A DNA stretch of 64,000 bases, taken from positions 1 through 64,000 of the forward strand of contig FJUW01000030.1 in NCBI GenBank assembly GCA_900074885.1, read 5' to 3'. Below are positions 1 to 10,103 of this stretch, one piece after another. The notes under the pieces are model-generated. The model was not told the DNA's origin. It was given only the letters and a program-made list of their open reading frames with translations, and searched no databases. The position numbers were made by a program, and so were the translations under genes. Origin of the DNA: Rhynchosporium graminicola. Taxonomy: Eukaryota; Ascomycota; Leotiomycetes; Helotiales; Ploettnerulaceae. Within the stretch, counting starts at the first letter, position 1. The number at the start of each line of letters is the position of its first letter.

Positions 1-20
1 CCCTAACCCTAACCCTAACC

Positions 21-61
<41 letters not shown>

Positions 62-97
62 CCCTAACCCTAACCCTAACCCTAACCCTAACCCTAA
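1..97. repeat. Telomere, 16 CCCTAA units
   Basis: Sixteen CCCTAA hexamers run from base 1 to 97, the C-rich strand reading into the chromosome, so this is the left end of a chromosome with (TTAGGG)n telomeres. One extra A lies at position 43 between units 7 and 8, the only irregular spot. TTAGGG is the usual telomere repeat of filamentous ascomycetes. The array stops abruptly at AGTTCTCG. Confidence 0.99.
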
Positions 98-346
98 GTT
101 CTCGATATATTATTCGATTACTTATTAGCTTTACTTATCTTACTTCTATAGTAGTTATATATTTCTTCGGATAAGATATAATAGAGTATTTATTTAGATA
201 ATAAGTAGTAGTAATAGTAATATATTATAATTAAAGATAGAAAGAGTAATAAGTAGATTATAAGTATTTTAGAAAGAGAGCTAGTCAGTTATTAGGAAAG
301 AACCCTAGGCGCGTAGTAAGAGTAAATTAATAAGCGTAGTATAATC
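98..346. other. AT-rich subtelomeric spacer
   Basis: AT-rich, TA-rich sequence between the telomere and the first tandem repeat unit. I see no gene, no further telomere units and no convincing copy of the neighbouring 218-bp repeat. The dinucleotide bias (few CA/TG, many TA) suggests RIP-mutated repeat sequence. Confidence 0.6.
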
Positions 347-1185
347 AGGAAAATATCCTATTTAGAAAGAGTCAGCCTTAATAGTATAAATATACTACTA
401 TTACTAGTATTAAAGTCGTAGAAATATAAGTAAATTAATTCTAATACTCTAAGAAGTAAGATAGTAATTAATTTATAACTTATATTATAGAATACTAATT
501 GAAATACGACTATAAGTATAGTAGTAGTATAATAAGTACAGGTATATAGGTAGGTATTATAATTAGGAAAATATCCCTTTTAGGAAGAGTAATCCTTAGT
601 AGTATAAATATACTACTGCTACTAGTATTAAAGTCGTAGAAATATAAGTAAATTAATTCTAATACTCTAAGAAGTAAGATAGTAATTAATTTATAACTTA
701 TATTATAGAATACTAATTGAAATACGACTATAAGTATAGTAGTAGTATAATAAGTACAGGTATATAGGTAGGTATTATAATTAGGAAAATATCCCTTTTT
801 AGGAAGAGTAATCCTTAGTAGTATAAATATACTACTGCTACTAGTATTAAAGTCGTAGAAATATAAGTAAATTAATTCTAATACTCTAAGAAGTAAGATA
901 GTAATTAATTTATAACTTATATTATAGAATACTAATTGAAATACGACTATAAGTATAGTAGTAGTATAATAAGTACAGGTATATAGGTAGGTATTATAAT
1001 TAGGAAAATATCCCTTTTACGAAGAGTAATCCTTAGTAGTATAAATATACTACTGCTACTAGTATTAAAGTCGTAGAAATATAAGTAAATTAATTCTAAT
1101 ACTCTAAGAAGTAAGTTAATAATTAAATTATAACTTATATCGAAGAATACTAATTGAAATACGACCGTGAGTATAGTAGTAGTAG
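347..1185. repeat. Subtelomeric ~218-bp tandem repeat, four units
   Basis: The anchor AGGAAAATATCC recurs at 347, 565, 783 and 1002, giving periods of 218, 218 and 219 bp. Units 2 and 3 are almost identical. Unit 1 differs more in its first 60 bases, and unit 4 is diverged and shortened, ending in a GTA run before the GC-rich block. Each unit contains CTACTACTATTACTAGTATTAAAG-like and TACAGGTATATAGGTAGG-like segments. No open frame of note is present. The position directly behind the telomere suggests a chromosome-end repeat, but its presence at other ends cannot be seen here. Confidence 0.95.
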
Positions 1186-1187
1186 TA

Positions 1188-1290
1188 GGGGAGTTTAAGT
1201 GAGGGGGGCTTGGATAGGGTGCACCCCGCACGGGCCACGCCCATCGCCTGCCTCTTCCGGCCTGCGCCCGCCCTTCTGCCACCTAAACTT
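1188..1290. other. Very GC-rich block bordering the tandem repeat
   Basis: About 100 bases rich in G runs on the left half and C runs on the right half (for example GAGGGGGGC near 1200 and CCTGCGCCCGCCC near 1260). They sit between AT-rich repeats and a region of normal composition. A minus-strand frame crosses it but runs into the AT-rich repeat and looks like a chance frame. The origin is unknown. Confidence 0.7.
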
Positions 1291-2786
1291 AACCGCGAAT
1301 TCGATTATATAAGTGATAGTATTAGGTTAGGTTGAAGTGGTGGAAGTGGCTGATTAGCCACAATTTTAGCTCAATCACAATCCTCAACCTTAGGGGTAAT
1401 CATATTAATATAAAAGTTTTTATTCTGCATAAGTGGGCCTTGCCTTCTAGTACAAGTTTGTATAGGGGGGCTGGTCCCTTAGATGTACACGCCAAGTTAC
1501 TAGAATTTTAGCGTATGGGGATTTAGCTATTTCTGTATGAGGATTTAGCTGTGGCCTAAATTAAGAGATGCTCTTTCTTGTAAAGGTCTTCATTGGTCAG
1601 GTTTAATTAGCTTTCGTACAAGTCACTTTCCCGTCACTGAAAGTGACAAAGCCAACTTGCGTTCGACAGCGATTAACATATTGTCACCAAGGCCAATGAA
1701 GTTCAGTGCTAGAACGATTTCTAAACTCCCTGGGATACTAACTCAGCTTAAGAATATAGTGTGTGGCTCGTGTTATACACTTGCTGCTTTAATGATTACC
1801 TACAGTGTAGTGTCCGAGTCGACAATCTGGGACCGGGGTGGAGGCCCAGAGAGGTTATGAGTACCAAAAATGTGCGGCTGTACTATGTCATACAGGGCCT
1901 CCCTCAACTTCCTTAAGATTTCAAGGGTGGAGCCCGCCGAGGGAAGTTATATAACGCTGCTATATTGCAAATGTATCGTGTATATGAAAACCTTATCTCA
2001 AAACCGTATTTTATAATGTGGAGAGGGTGGCCACAAATTAAAGGTGATGGTTACGTACCACTCACACTGTCCCGCAGTCTACTATCATATGAACCTGTTC
2101 AAATCTGATACAATTGCCAGCTAAAACAAAGTCCACATACTTCGTACATGGCCGATTGAATGTAGACTTGGCGTCCGTGCGCGCTTCGTTATGTAGAATA
2201 TTACACGATTCAGCTTTTACGGAGTATATTTCATACTTTCTTTACCCTATTTATGAAGAGCTATATACACATGCTAATTTTCTACTTTTCAATCGATACA
2301 ACAATTATCACAGGACGCTGTTTCTTATAAGCGAATGCAAGGATGTCAAATTTACGTTTATTTGACCATGACGAAGTATACTCGGGTTATTGCGGAGAAG
2401 TAATATGTAGCTACCCTATTAACTTTCTGCCCCGGCGCATCACATGAACCTTCTGGTAAGCCAGTACGAATACTAAAACTCTATACCACCCTGTAACAAA
2501 CATTCGATCTCACGTCCTTGCTGGAACTTCCTAGTTTACTCAAGACAAGAAGATGGCGGACCGAGATTCATGCACGCAAGTACGCCTGTCAAATTCTACC
2601 TGGTAATTGTGCTCAAAGCAGGGTTTAAACTGTACCTTTTGAAGGGAGTTATAGTTTATTCCTTAGGTAAACTCAGATAGAAATACGCAGTAGTAATCTG
2701 TTTCCATCCCCTTCAATTTAAGAAGGTTCACAAGGTATAAGTGTACTGAGATCTGTAGCCAACCTTAGTTACACATACCAATTTGA
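1291..2786. other. Normal-composition region, no gene recognised
   Basis: About 1.5 kb with ordinary CA/TG content, so not RIP-mutated. Two open stretches on the plus strand (1657-1860 and 2114-2365) have no ATG start (both open on TTG) and show no family resemblance, so I do not call them genes. It may be intergenic sequence or an old relic. Confidence 0.6.
1622..1647. repeat. Perfect 9-bp inverted repeat
   Basis: GTCACTTTC (1622-1630) and GAAAGTGAC (1639-1647) can pair with an 8-base loop. A second small stem, GTGGCT/AGCCAC, lies at 1346-1361. There is no T tract after either, so they do not look like terminators. They could be remains of a small DNA transposon or chance. Confidence 0.5.
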
Positions 2787-2794
2787 TATAAATA
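2787..2794 (+). promoter_or_regulatory. TATA box of the secreted-protein gene
   Basis: TATAAATA lies about 190 bases before the ATG at 2980 and is followed by a pyrimidine-rich stretch (CCCGCTCCCCATTCTCTTCC), a common arrangement at fungal transcription starts. The implied 5' leader would be about 150 nt. This is an inference from spacing and composition only. Confidence 0.5.
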
Positions 2795-2979
2795 TCCCGC
2801 TCCCCATTCTCTTCCACGTGGTACCATACAACACATCCTCCAACATCTGCCACAAATCAGCAAGTACCACCTCAACAGCAGTGAACCTATATCCTCAACC
2901 CACGCTTTCGTCCTCTCTTGTAACGATCCTGACAGCCCTAGATCCTACCTCATCCCAACGACTCTCGCATATCGCAAAC

Positions 2980-3292
2980 ATGCAATTCAGCATCATCACT
3001 ACTCTCATCATCACCATGGCCGCTGGTGCTATTGCGGCCCCCCCACATGCAGTCGAAGATCGTTCAGTTCTCAAGAGGGAGACGTGCTCCGCTAGTGAAA
3101 TCAAACGATGTGATGTAAGAAATCTGTCCCTCGCATTAGCAAAACCTCCCAGATGACCGTAAAGCTAATATCTCTCTGTTGTAGGGAAAAAGATGCCAGT
3201 GCGATTGGACCGGTGATGGTTGGGTGGTATGCATCCAACAAGAACTTCGTTCTGCGGTCCCAGCTAACTCGAAACAGTGCTATTGCCTCTAG
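2980..3292 (+). CDS. Small secreted cysteine-rich protein (effector-like), two exons
   Basis: Exon 1 is 2980-3114, intron 3115-3184 (70 nt, GTAAGA...TAG, with GCTAATA as likely branch site), exon 2 is 3185-3292, stop TAG. The intron is phase 0. The product has 80 residues. It begins with a signal peptide of about 19-20 residues (hydrophobic core ITTLIIT, then AAGAIAA). A short pro-segment follows, ending in Lys-Arg at 32-33, a Kex2-type site. The mature part is about 47 residues with seven cysteines (36, 44, 49, 51, 61, 77, 79) including two C-x-C pairs. The ATG has A at -3. The frame stays open upstream to 2818, but that stretch has no better start and lacks signal-peptide character. The make-up fits fungal small secreted proteins, which include candidate effectors and antimicrobial proteins. 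I do not recognise a named family. The gene shows no RIP damage although transposons begin 1 kb away. Confidence 0.78.
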
Positions 3293-3736
3293 GCCTCACA
3301 GTACGATAAATCTCTTGATGGAGAGTTCGCTTTACACACCTAGGTCAACGGGATAGCGTACGACGCACCGACGGTCGTACCTAAGCTATTCTGAGAGCTT
3401 TCAAATAGGGGACATGTATTGCGATTCGCATGGCAAGGATCTAACGGTGCTTTGTTAGTGGTGGCTTCTGCTTATGAGTCAATTTTCTTGGTTTTCTTTC
3501 TGTTCTAAGGGAGTGGATGATACAATACACTGTCTTTTCTTGTTTACACTAGTCTCCATGTACTGTTTCAAGGGTTCACTAGCTTCCTCAACCTCAATGA
3601 TTGGGAATTTTTATTGAAATACTGCCTTGATTCATCTTTTCCGCTCCTGACTAAACTTCGTAACCAGCTCCCAGTAAGCATCCCGTAAAATAGTACCTAC
3701 ATTGAACCAGTAACAAATACGCAGCCTTAAATACTG
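3293..3736. other. Downstream region of the secreted-protein gene, no gene seen
   Basis: Normal base composition with no long open frame. It contains the 3' flank of the secreted-protein gene and runs up to the amidohydrolase relic. Upstream amidohydrolase sequence may once have been here, but I could not recognise it. Confidence 0.6.
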
Positions 3737-4058
3737 GAAACCGTCACTGCTTAGCTATGGATTTGGGTACAAAAGCAGCGGGTTGCAAGGTAAGACCGGG
3801 ACGAGGGAAGTTGGTGCTTTTGCTGATCTCATCGTCTGTGTTACATTGAGTCCTAGTATGGATCGGAATGCGTACTTTGACCCTACTATCTCGATTGCGC
3901 CGAATAGTTGTTTGGACGGCATTGAAATGGTCTTTGTTAGTGGAGCGGCGAAGACTGAAGCAGGAAAGTTGAACGTTGAGGAGCGGGTTGTAAGAAAGGG
4001 GTGTGGAGTGGTGTTGAGCAGGAAGGAAAGATACACTGAAATGGAGGAATGCTTGTAG
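3737..4058 (+). pseudogene. Relic of an amidohydrolase C-terminus
   Basis: The frame starting at 3783 reads REVGAFADLIV, then IEMVFVSGAAKTEAGKL. This matches the end of amidohydrolase-superfamily enzymes (cytosine deaminase / methylthioadenosine deaminase-like), where a G-x-x-E-V-G-x-x-ADLI strand precedes the final V-x-x-V-x-V-x-G strand and an x-GKL turn. The preceding helix (MDLGTKAAG, from 3757) lies in another frame, so one base is missing near 3782; a second shift seems likely near 3750. The stop at 4056 cuts the C-terminal helix, and similar residues may continue to about 4118. The metal-binding N-terminal barrel is absent. This is decay by indels with normal base composition, unlike the RIP-type decay of the transposons. 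Confidence 0.62.
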
Positions 4059-4384
4059 AGAATACGTGTTGAGGAGGGTAGCTGTTCAGAAGTAAGAATT
4101 GAGGGCATTGGTATCGATTAGGCACGGACGGGTGGTATCTTTGCGTCCTTCATCGATGAGAGTTTGATTATTAATAGACCTTGATCGGGTGATTGAGACT
4201 TAGGTAGTATTCAACTAATAGCCATGAATATACCCCGTGCTCGTTAAGAGTCCCTAGCTTTCTTATTGTACTCGGTCCTCTTCATGAAAGATGTTATTCC
4301 TTCATTCACTTCACTAATTTTCACCGAATATCATTTTTCCGAACCAGTGTGCGAAATGATTAGATTAGATTAGATTAACTCGAG

Positions 4385-4470
4385 TTAATCTAATCTAATC
4401 AAAGGTAATTCAGAGTTAATCTAATCTAATCTAATTATAATTGATTTAATCGATTAAAAATCGATTAACT
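4385..4470 (+). repeat. Left subterminal repeat of the hAT element
   Basis: A stretch built from TTAATC/TAATC units, the word AATCTAATCAAAGGT, and GATTTAATCGATTAAAAATCGATTAA. The same order of words in the same orientation recurs at 7761-7841 near the right end, so the element has direct subterminal repeats besides its short terminal inverted repeats. Just outside it, GATTA units at 4360-4376 face TTAATC units as an inverted pair around CTCGAG. Such arrays are typical transposase-binding regions in hAT elements; binding here is inferred. Confidence 0.85.
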
Positions 4471-5089
4471 CACGTGACTTTAGACTAGCACGTATTAGGC
4501 TTAGATCTTCGCTTAACTATCCTTTCTAAGATTAGGCCCTCGCCACTTGAAGCGAACTCGCTACTTAATGCGAGAGTCTACTAAGTCTTCTTAAAGTAGA
4601 AATTACTAGAACTTACTATTAGAAATCAAGTTTCTATTAGTAATAATAGCTTATTAATCTTATATAATCTAGAAACTATTAGAAACAACTAGAATACGCT
4701 TTCTAATCGTAGATTTATAATCGATTTTCTAGATAATTCTATTCTATTCTAGTGATTTCTAATACTTATAAATCAACGAATCTATTTGTAATATGCTTAG
4801 AAATCGATATCTAAGTAGATTATTCTAGAAACTATATATTTTATATATAAGAACCTTTACTCCCTCGTAGTAATCGAAATATCTTCTTCAGATTATCGAT
4901 ATCTAGTATTACTTTTATACTTATCTTACTCTTTACTCTTATATATCTATATAATTTTATATATATATATATATAAATATATATATCTATACCTCTATTA
5001 TATCTACTTCCGGTTATCAGACAGCTATCTCTATTAATAGAGCTCAAAACGCCTTTGATTTTGAGATTAATACTAAAGATTAACCTATT

Positions 5090-7685
5090 ATCTTTGAAAA
5101 GGGTCTCTTTTCTAAGACTTTAGAGCCTCCTAGAGAGGACCCTACGGAGCCTCGATTAGTCACTATTAAGTGCTTATATAAAGGTTGCACGTAAGTATTA
5201 AAATCTACTCTATTTATATATATATACTAATAATTCATATAGAAAGGTCTTTAAAGGCTAGAGAGTAAATCACTCTACGAGTAATTATATTACTTATTAT
5301 AAGTTTAATCATAAGGCTTTTAATATACGAAGACTCTTAATGCAGCTAGACTCGGAATCTAGTAAGTTAATAATATCTTTTATATAATAATAAACTAACT
5401 AATTAATAGATAATTCCGACTTTAAAGAAACTTCTAGTTAAGGAAGTAGTAGTAGTTAAGCTACTATAACTCAGGCTTTTAGCTCTTTAAGAGGTACTAA
5501 GAGGCCTGCTTCGCCTATTAAAGAAGCATTTAATTTAAAGAGATATAAGTCGCTATTAATACGATTTATTATCGAAAATAATCTATCTTTTAGAAGTATT
5601 TCAAGTACTTCTTTTAGAGAATTAACTCTTTACTTAAACGAGTAAGTCGCTCTTATATATATTAATAATAGTAATTTACTAACTTTATAATAGGCAATCC
5701 CCTCTTCTTTATAATAAGATACTTCACGATTATTTAAATAGTATCTATAAGGAGAGAAGAAATATAATTCAAGAAGAACTAGATCTAAATATTAGAGAGA
5801 AGGGCTATTTTTCTTTAACCCTAGACGCGTGGACTGCTATAAACCAAGACTCTTATCTAGGGGTTACTATATGAGTTTCCTTATATTATTATTAATTACT
5901 ATTATTATACTAATTATTATTATAGTTATTATATTAATAGTAGCTTTAAGCTTAAGTTATACGCTATTAGTATAGCTTATTTAAGCGAACCTTACTCCGG
6001 AAAGTATATGTTTAAGGTTTTATCTAAAGCCTTAGAAGAGTGGAATATTCAAGATAGTATTATAAGGTATTATAATAATCCTTTCTTTTATATTAAATAT
6101 AAATAACTAACTATATATAGTATTACTCGAGATAACGCTAGCTCGAACGATACCCTAATCCGAGCTTTTATTAAAGACTACGATATGAAGGGAATTAGAT
6201 TTCAAGGAGATATAGCGTGTTTAGCTCACGTGCTTAACCTTATCGTTTAAGATATATTAAAGAATATTATAAAGGACGCTTATAGCGAACTTGATAATAG
6301 AGGAGATATAGCTAATATCGAGAATAATAGAGAAGAGGATTTAAGTAATAGTAAGTAAATTCCTATTAATATTTATATATATACTAATTATATTAGATAC
6401 CTCCTTATAGAAAAAAATTCGAACTATTATATTAGGCCTTAAATATTCAGGAGAGAATAATAGAGCTTTAAAAAGGCATATAGAGGCCTTAGAAATTGAA
6501 AATGCTCGTTTTCCGCAACTAGGTAAGTTATTAATCTATTAATTATAGAAATATATACTAATATCTTTATTATTATAGATCAAAAAACAAGATAGTCTTC
6601 TATAGCTAATATACTTAAGAATTTCCTTAATATATAGCCTGCTATATTATCAGTTATATCTACTTCCGATAGTAGATCGTTCAAGAAGTATAAAAGTATA
6701 TTACTTCTTAGCGAAGGAGAATTAGAGTATATACGAAAGTGCTTACGAATCTTCGATATATTCGTTAAAACTACGACGAAATTACAAGCCGAGAGATACC
6801 CGACTATATATTATCTAGTACCTGAAGTATATAAGATATATACTAGGCTAGAGACTATTAGAGACGAATATAATATAGTAAGTATCTCCTTTACTTATAT
6901 AGCTTAAATACTAATATATACTTATAGGAACCTTTTACTTCTGCTATTAATAAAGGAATCGCTAAGCTTCGGAAGTATTATCCGATATCCGGTATTACTG
7001 AGTATAATAAAGCTTTATATATAAGCTTAATACTTAATCCTAGAATTAAAATAGACGGATTAAGTCTATTAGGACTTAGTAACGGAATTATAAGCGATAT
7101 TAAGCGAAAGCTAAGAGAGGAATATAACTTATAAGTCTTTTGCTCTCTAAAATATATATAAATACTAATATAAATAGTTTAAAAGCAGAAGCTAATATAG
7201 ATCTCCCTATACTTAATAGGGAGATTATACCTCTAGACGAGGAAGATCTTAATATATATATAAACGAAGAAGACGAAGAATTCGATAAATAAGACGTTTA
7301 TCTAGAGGAAAGGAGATCTAATATTACTATAAGTAATTCTTAATCTATATATTTATCTTTTATACTAATATAATATAAAGGTTAAGCCTTTAGACTACTA
7401 GTCTATTAATAAAGATAAATACTTAATACTATCTTTATTAGTACAGAAATATCTTCAAATTCCAGCTACCTCCGCGCCTTCCGAAAGATTCTTTAGCTTA
7501 GGAGCTTTAATTATAAATAAGCTACGAAATAGGCTTAATAAAGACACTTTCGAGACTATTAGTCTATTAAAGAGCTAGGGTTTTATAATCGATATAGAGG
7601 AGAAACACGAGCTAGAGGAGATAGTAAATAACGTAGAGAATTTCTTTAATATAGAGTAGCTATAGAGAGGAGGAGATATATAAGA
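5090..7685 (+). pseudogene. hAT transposase, RIP-degraded, with introns
   Basis: Recognisable blocks in order: a probable BED-finger start (IKCLYKGC near 5170); LTLDAWTA...SYLGVTI near 5815-5870, the first catalytic-Asp block of hAT RNase-H folds; TRDNASSNDTLI near 6125-6160, the second; CLAHVLNLIV near 6220; and the C-terminal dimerisation block PATSAPSERFFS...NKLRNRLNKDTFE near 7462-7560. Several stretches look like spliceosomal introns, for example 5191-5242 (GTAAGT...ATAG) and 5362-5409, each with a CTAAT-like branch site. Stops TAG/TAA stand where Gln or Trp is expected (such as TAG before GGF near 7578). It encodes cut-and-paste transposase for the surrounding element and is not functional as it stands. 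Confidence 0.85.
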
Positions 7686-7760
7686 AGATATAAGAATATA
7701 ATAGAATTTTCTCTAATAAATCAAAAGTTAATCGATTAAATCATTGATTAACTCTAAATC

Positions 7761-7841
7761 TTAATCTAATCAAAGGTCAAAATTAGTTAATCTAATCTAA
7801 TCTAATCTTAATCGATTTAATCGATTAAAAATCGATTAACT
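7761..7841 (+). repeat. Right subterminal repeat of the hAT element
   Basis: Direct-orientation copy of the array at 4385-4470, sharing AATCTAATCAAAGGT, the triple TCTAATC run and GATTTAATCGATTAAAAATCGATTAA in the same order and spacing. Confidence 0.85.
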
Positions 7842-7870
7842 TGATTATTTTTTCGCACACTGTTCCGAAC

Positions 7871-9340
7871 TGACCTAAAGGTTTAATAACTTTATAACTA
7901 CTGCCCTAAAAAGGCACCCTTCTATGAGAAAATATTTAGGGACCCTTCGAGTACAGCTATATTGACTTTATTAGTATTTCTATATACGATAGCGCTCTCT
8001 ACTCTTAGAAACCCGATTTCGGGAGTCCGAAATACAGACCTTATCTATCTATAATAACTATCCTCTTTAACCAACTTACATATATTAAAGAGATAATAAA
8101 TATAATCTGCGAATATAATCCCCCTTTCTTTTCTCTTATTCGGTAATAAAGCGCCCTAATATAATTCCGCTTAAGTAATAATTACTATGTAACTTAAAGC
8201 TTATAACTATACTACTCGTATACGCTAAGAGGTTCTCTATAGGATTACTAAAGTGCTCGATACTTATATCGACTCGTTTAAGAAATAAGCTAACTTTTAT
8301 AACTATATATAGAAGGTATAAGATACTTTTATTATACATCTTATAGCGTTTAACTATATTACTATTCATAATTTTATTCCTCTTAGAAGGATATTTATCT
8401 TCCTTCTTACGACCCGAACCTCCTCCTGTACTTTAGTTACTTAGGCTAATAAAGCTCAGGGGGTACTGATTACTTTAAAAAACTTAAGGGGTATTAAGCT
8501 ACTAGTAGCTAAAGCTAAGTCGTCCTCTTCGGGGAGCGGCAGAGCCTCGCTTCGCTTAGGTATAAGTACCTCGTTAGTAAAGTAAGATAAGTATATCTTA
8601 GTTGGAACTAAGACTATATACTATAAGAACCGCTGGAAATCTTACGCTATCCGAAAGGAGATCTATAATTAGATTCCTAGGATCCTTATAAACGAAATCC
8701 CTCGGGTTATAGTAACTATATAAGGCTAAGCTCTCTATCCTACTAATATATTAATACGTAATAAACTTATAACTTAGGAAAATAAGGAAATTTTCCTTCA
8801 TATTATATATAGAGAAGTCATTCGACTCTCGGAAGTATAGTATACTTATATTATATAAAGAGTTTCTCTCTACTTCTAGGATATCTAAAGCTTACTAATT
8901 CTAGTTACTATAGAAGAGATAGCTACTAAAGCTTTCGCCTAAATGAGTCGTTACTTAATTAGTTACTAAACCTCTTAGTATAGCCCTAATTTCGCTATTA
9001 GTAAGATTATATAGCTTATTTTATTCCGGGACTTAGTCTTCGCCTTTCGCCTCTTTAGTATTAGCGAATAAGTATATTCTATCATTAAGAAGATACTTAT
9101 TACTTAGTATAATCTTAGCTATTAACGCTACTATAATCTAAAGTAGTATACTAAGTATAGTAAGTATATTAACTATAGCGAGAGAAACGATTAGCATGAG
9201 GGCCCTTCTAAGTAGTAGTACTAGTACCTTTCTAAGTATACTAATTACTACTGTCCGTTTCCAGCAAACTATTATAACTATCTAGCCAGACTTATTCGAT
9301 ACAATAATAGGGTTATTAAACTAATAAAAGCGGAACTTAG
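7871..9340 (+). pseudogene. LINE (Tad-like) 5' part with ORF1, fragment 1 of 3
   Basis: A RIP-mutated stretch beginning right after the hAT target duplication. The last 300 bases read as a run of zinc knuckles followed by CPFPANYYNYLAR and KLIKAEL, which matches the end of ORF1 in Tad-clade non-LTR retrotransposons (C-x2-C knuckles, then a GPHPA-type motif and a basic tail). Many knuckle cysteines have become Tyr through TGY-to-TAY changes. Upstream, a Ser-rich stretch near 8515 and a KNRWKSYAIRKEI segment near 8626 fit the ORF1 body. The first ~600 bases (7871-8480) are unassigned and may be 5' UTR. The frame continues at 17118 after removal of Gypsy-A1. Confidence 0.6.
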
Positions 9341-9608
9341 TATAACGACACAAGACTCAAGGCGGTATATAAGTAAGAATAAACGAGTAGGGAGGCTAAG
9401 AGCGATCTTATATAGTCTACTACGAAGGAAACAAAAAGATAAGGAAGGAAAAAGAAGAGAGATAGAGTGCAAAGTACCTTATATATATATGCCGGTACTA
9501 GTCCGATACTATACCGGGTCGGATACTAGTTCTGCCGGGATACCTATAAACTCGGGCCCTATTATCTATCCTTCTTCTCATATGATATTCAGGTGAGCTA
9601 TCGTTATA
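9341..9608 (-). repeat. Gypsy-A1 3' LTR
   Basis: 268-bp LTR. The original TG...CA ends have become TA...TA (TATAACGACAC on the left, TCGTTATA on the right), as expected from RIP. It matches 16850-17117 along its whole length. Confidence 0.95.
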
Positions 9609-9869
9609 TTACCCCCCCCCTAAGAAGAGCTTAACCCTAAGCTCGGAAGGTTATAGTTTATACTAGAATTAGTCTTTATTATAACTGTTTTCGTCGATAT
9701 TCGCGTAATAAGCACTAGCCGCTCTTTAGTAGTAGTAAATTCTTTATTAGGTTCTGACTAGTTACGTCGCCGTAATAGTACTGCATTAGTCGTAGCTTCT
9801 AAATCGGGCGGTAAGCGGTATTTACTTTATCTGTTTATAATAGAAGTCGAGTTTAAGTAGAGCGTAGGG

Positions 9870-9877
9870 TATATAAA
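9870..9877 (+). promoter_or_regulatory. Possible TATA box for the antisense frame of Gypsy-A1
   Basis: TATATAAA on the plus strand, about 260 bases inside the 3' LTR and about 230 bases before the antisense reading frame. In this AT-rich sequence such a word can arise by chance, so it is only suggestive. Confidence 0.25.
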
Positions 9878-10103
9878 GGAAGGGGTTTATTAATATTAGA
9901 GCCTTTCCTTTTCAACCGCGATAACTACTTCAACTTATAAGTTTACTCTCCTTAGACTGCGATATAGCTCCTATAGTAGGTATTATTACTAATTACTATA
10001 GTAGTCTGCTATAATCTTATATATCAATCGACCTAATTAACTCTTCTCTTAATATAAGTAAGTTTCCTATCTTAGTTTTAGGGATAGTCCTCAAGTGTAG
10101 TAT

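Larger units (their letters stand above)
4345..7862 (+). mobile_element. hAT-family DNA transposon, 8-bp TSD
   Basis: The 3518-bp element starts CAGTGTGCGA and ends with its exact inverse TCGCACACTG, the CAGTG-type ends of hAT elements. It is flanked by a perfect 8-bp duplication, TTCCGAAC, at 4337-4344 and 7863-7870, the length expected for hAT. Inside is one decayed transposase gene on the plus strand. Both ends carry long TTAATC/GATTAG-rich subterminal arrays. The coding part shows RIP-type stops, so this copy is dead, though the ends could still be recognised in trans. Confidence 0.95.

Noticed and set aside
947..1282. 111-codon minus-strand open frame
   Set aside because: It runs from the GC-rich block into the 218-bp tandem repeat; the composition changes abruptly within it and no domain is visible.
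1657..1860. 67-codon plus-strand frame in the normal-composition island
   Set aside because: Starts on TTG, no signal peptide, no introns and no family resemblance; the length is within chance.
2114..2365. 83-codon plus-strand frame
   Set aside because: Starts on TTG and shows no recognisable motif; could be a relic but cannot be supported.
3755..4125. Two minus-strand frames opposite the amidohydrolase relic
   Set aside because: They are shadows; the plus-strand frame has the recognisable ADLI and VFV-x-G motifs.
4920..4990. TATATA-rich run resembling a microsatellite in the hAT element
   Set aside because: TA runs arise throughout RIP-mutated sequence and mean little here.
9629..9638. 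Single TTAACCCTAA word inside Gypsy-A1, possible interstitial telomere repeat
   Set aside because: Only one unit, next to the polypurine tract; chance is sufficient.
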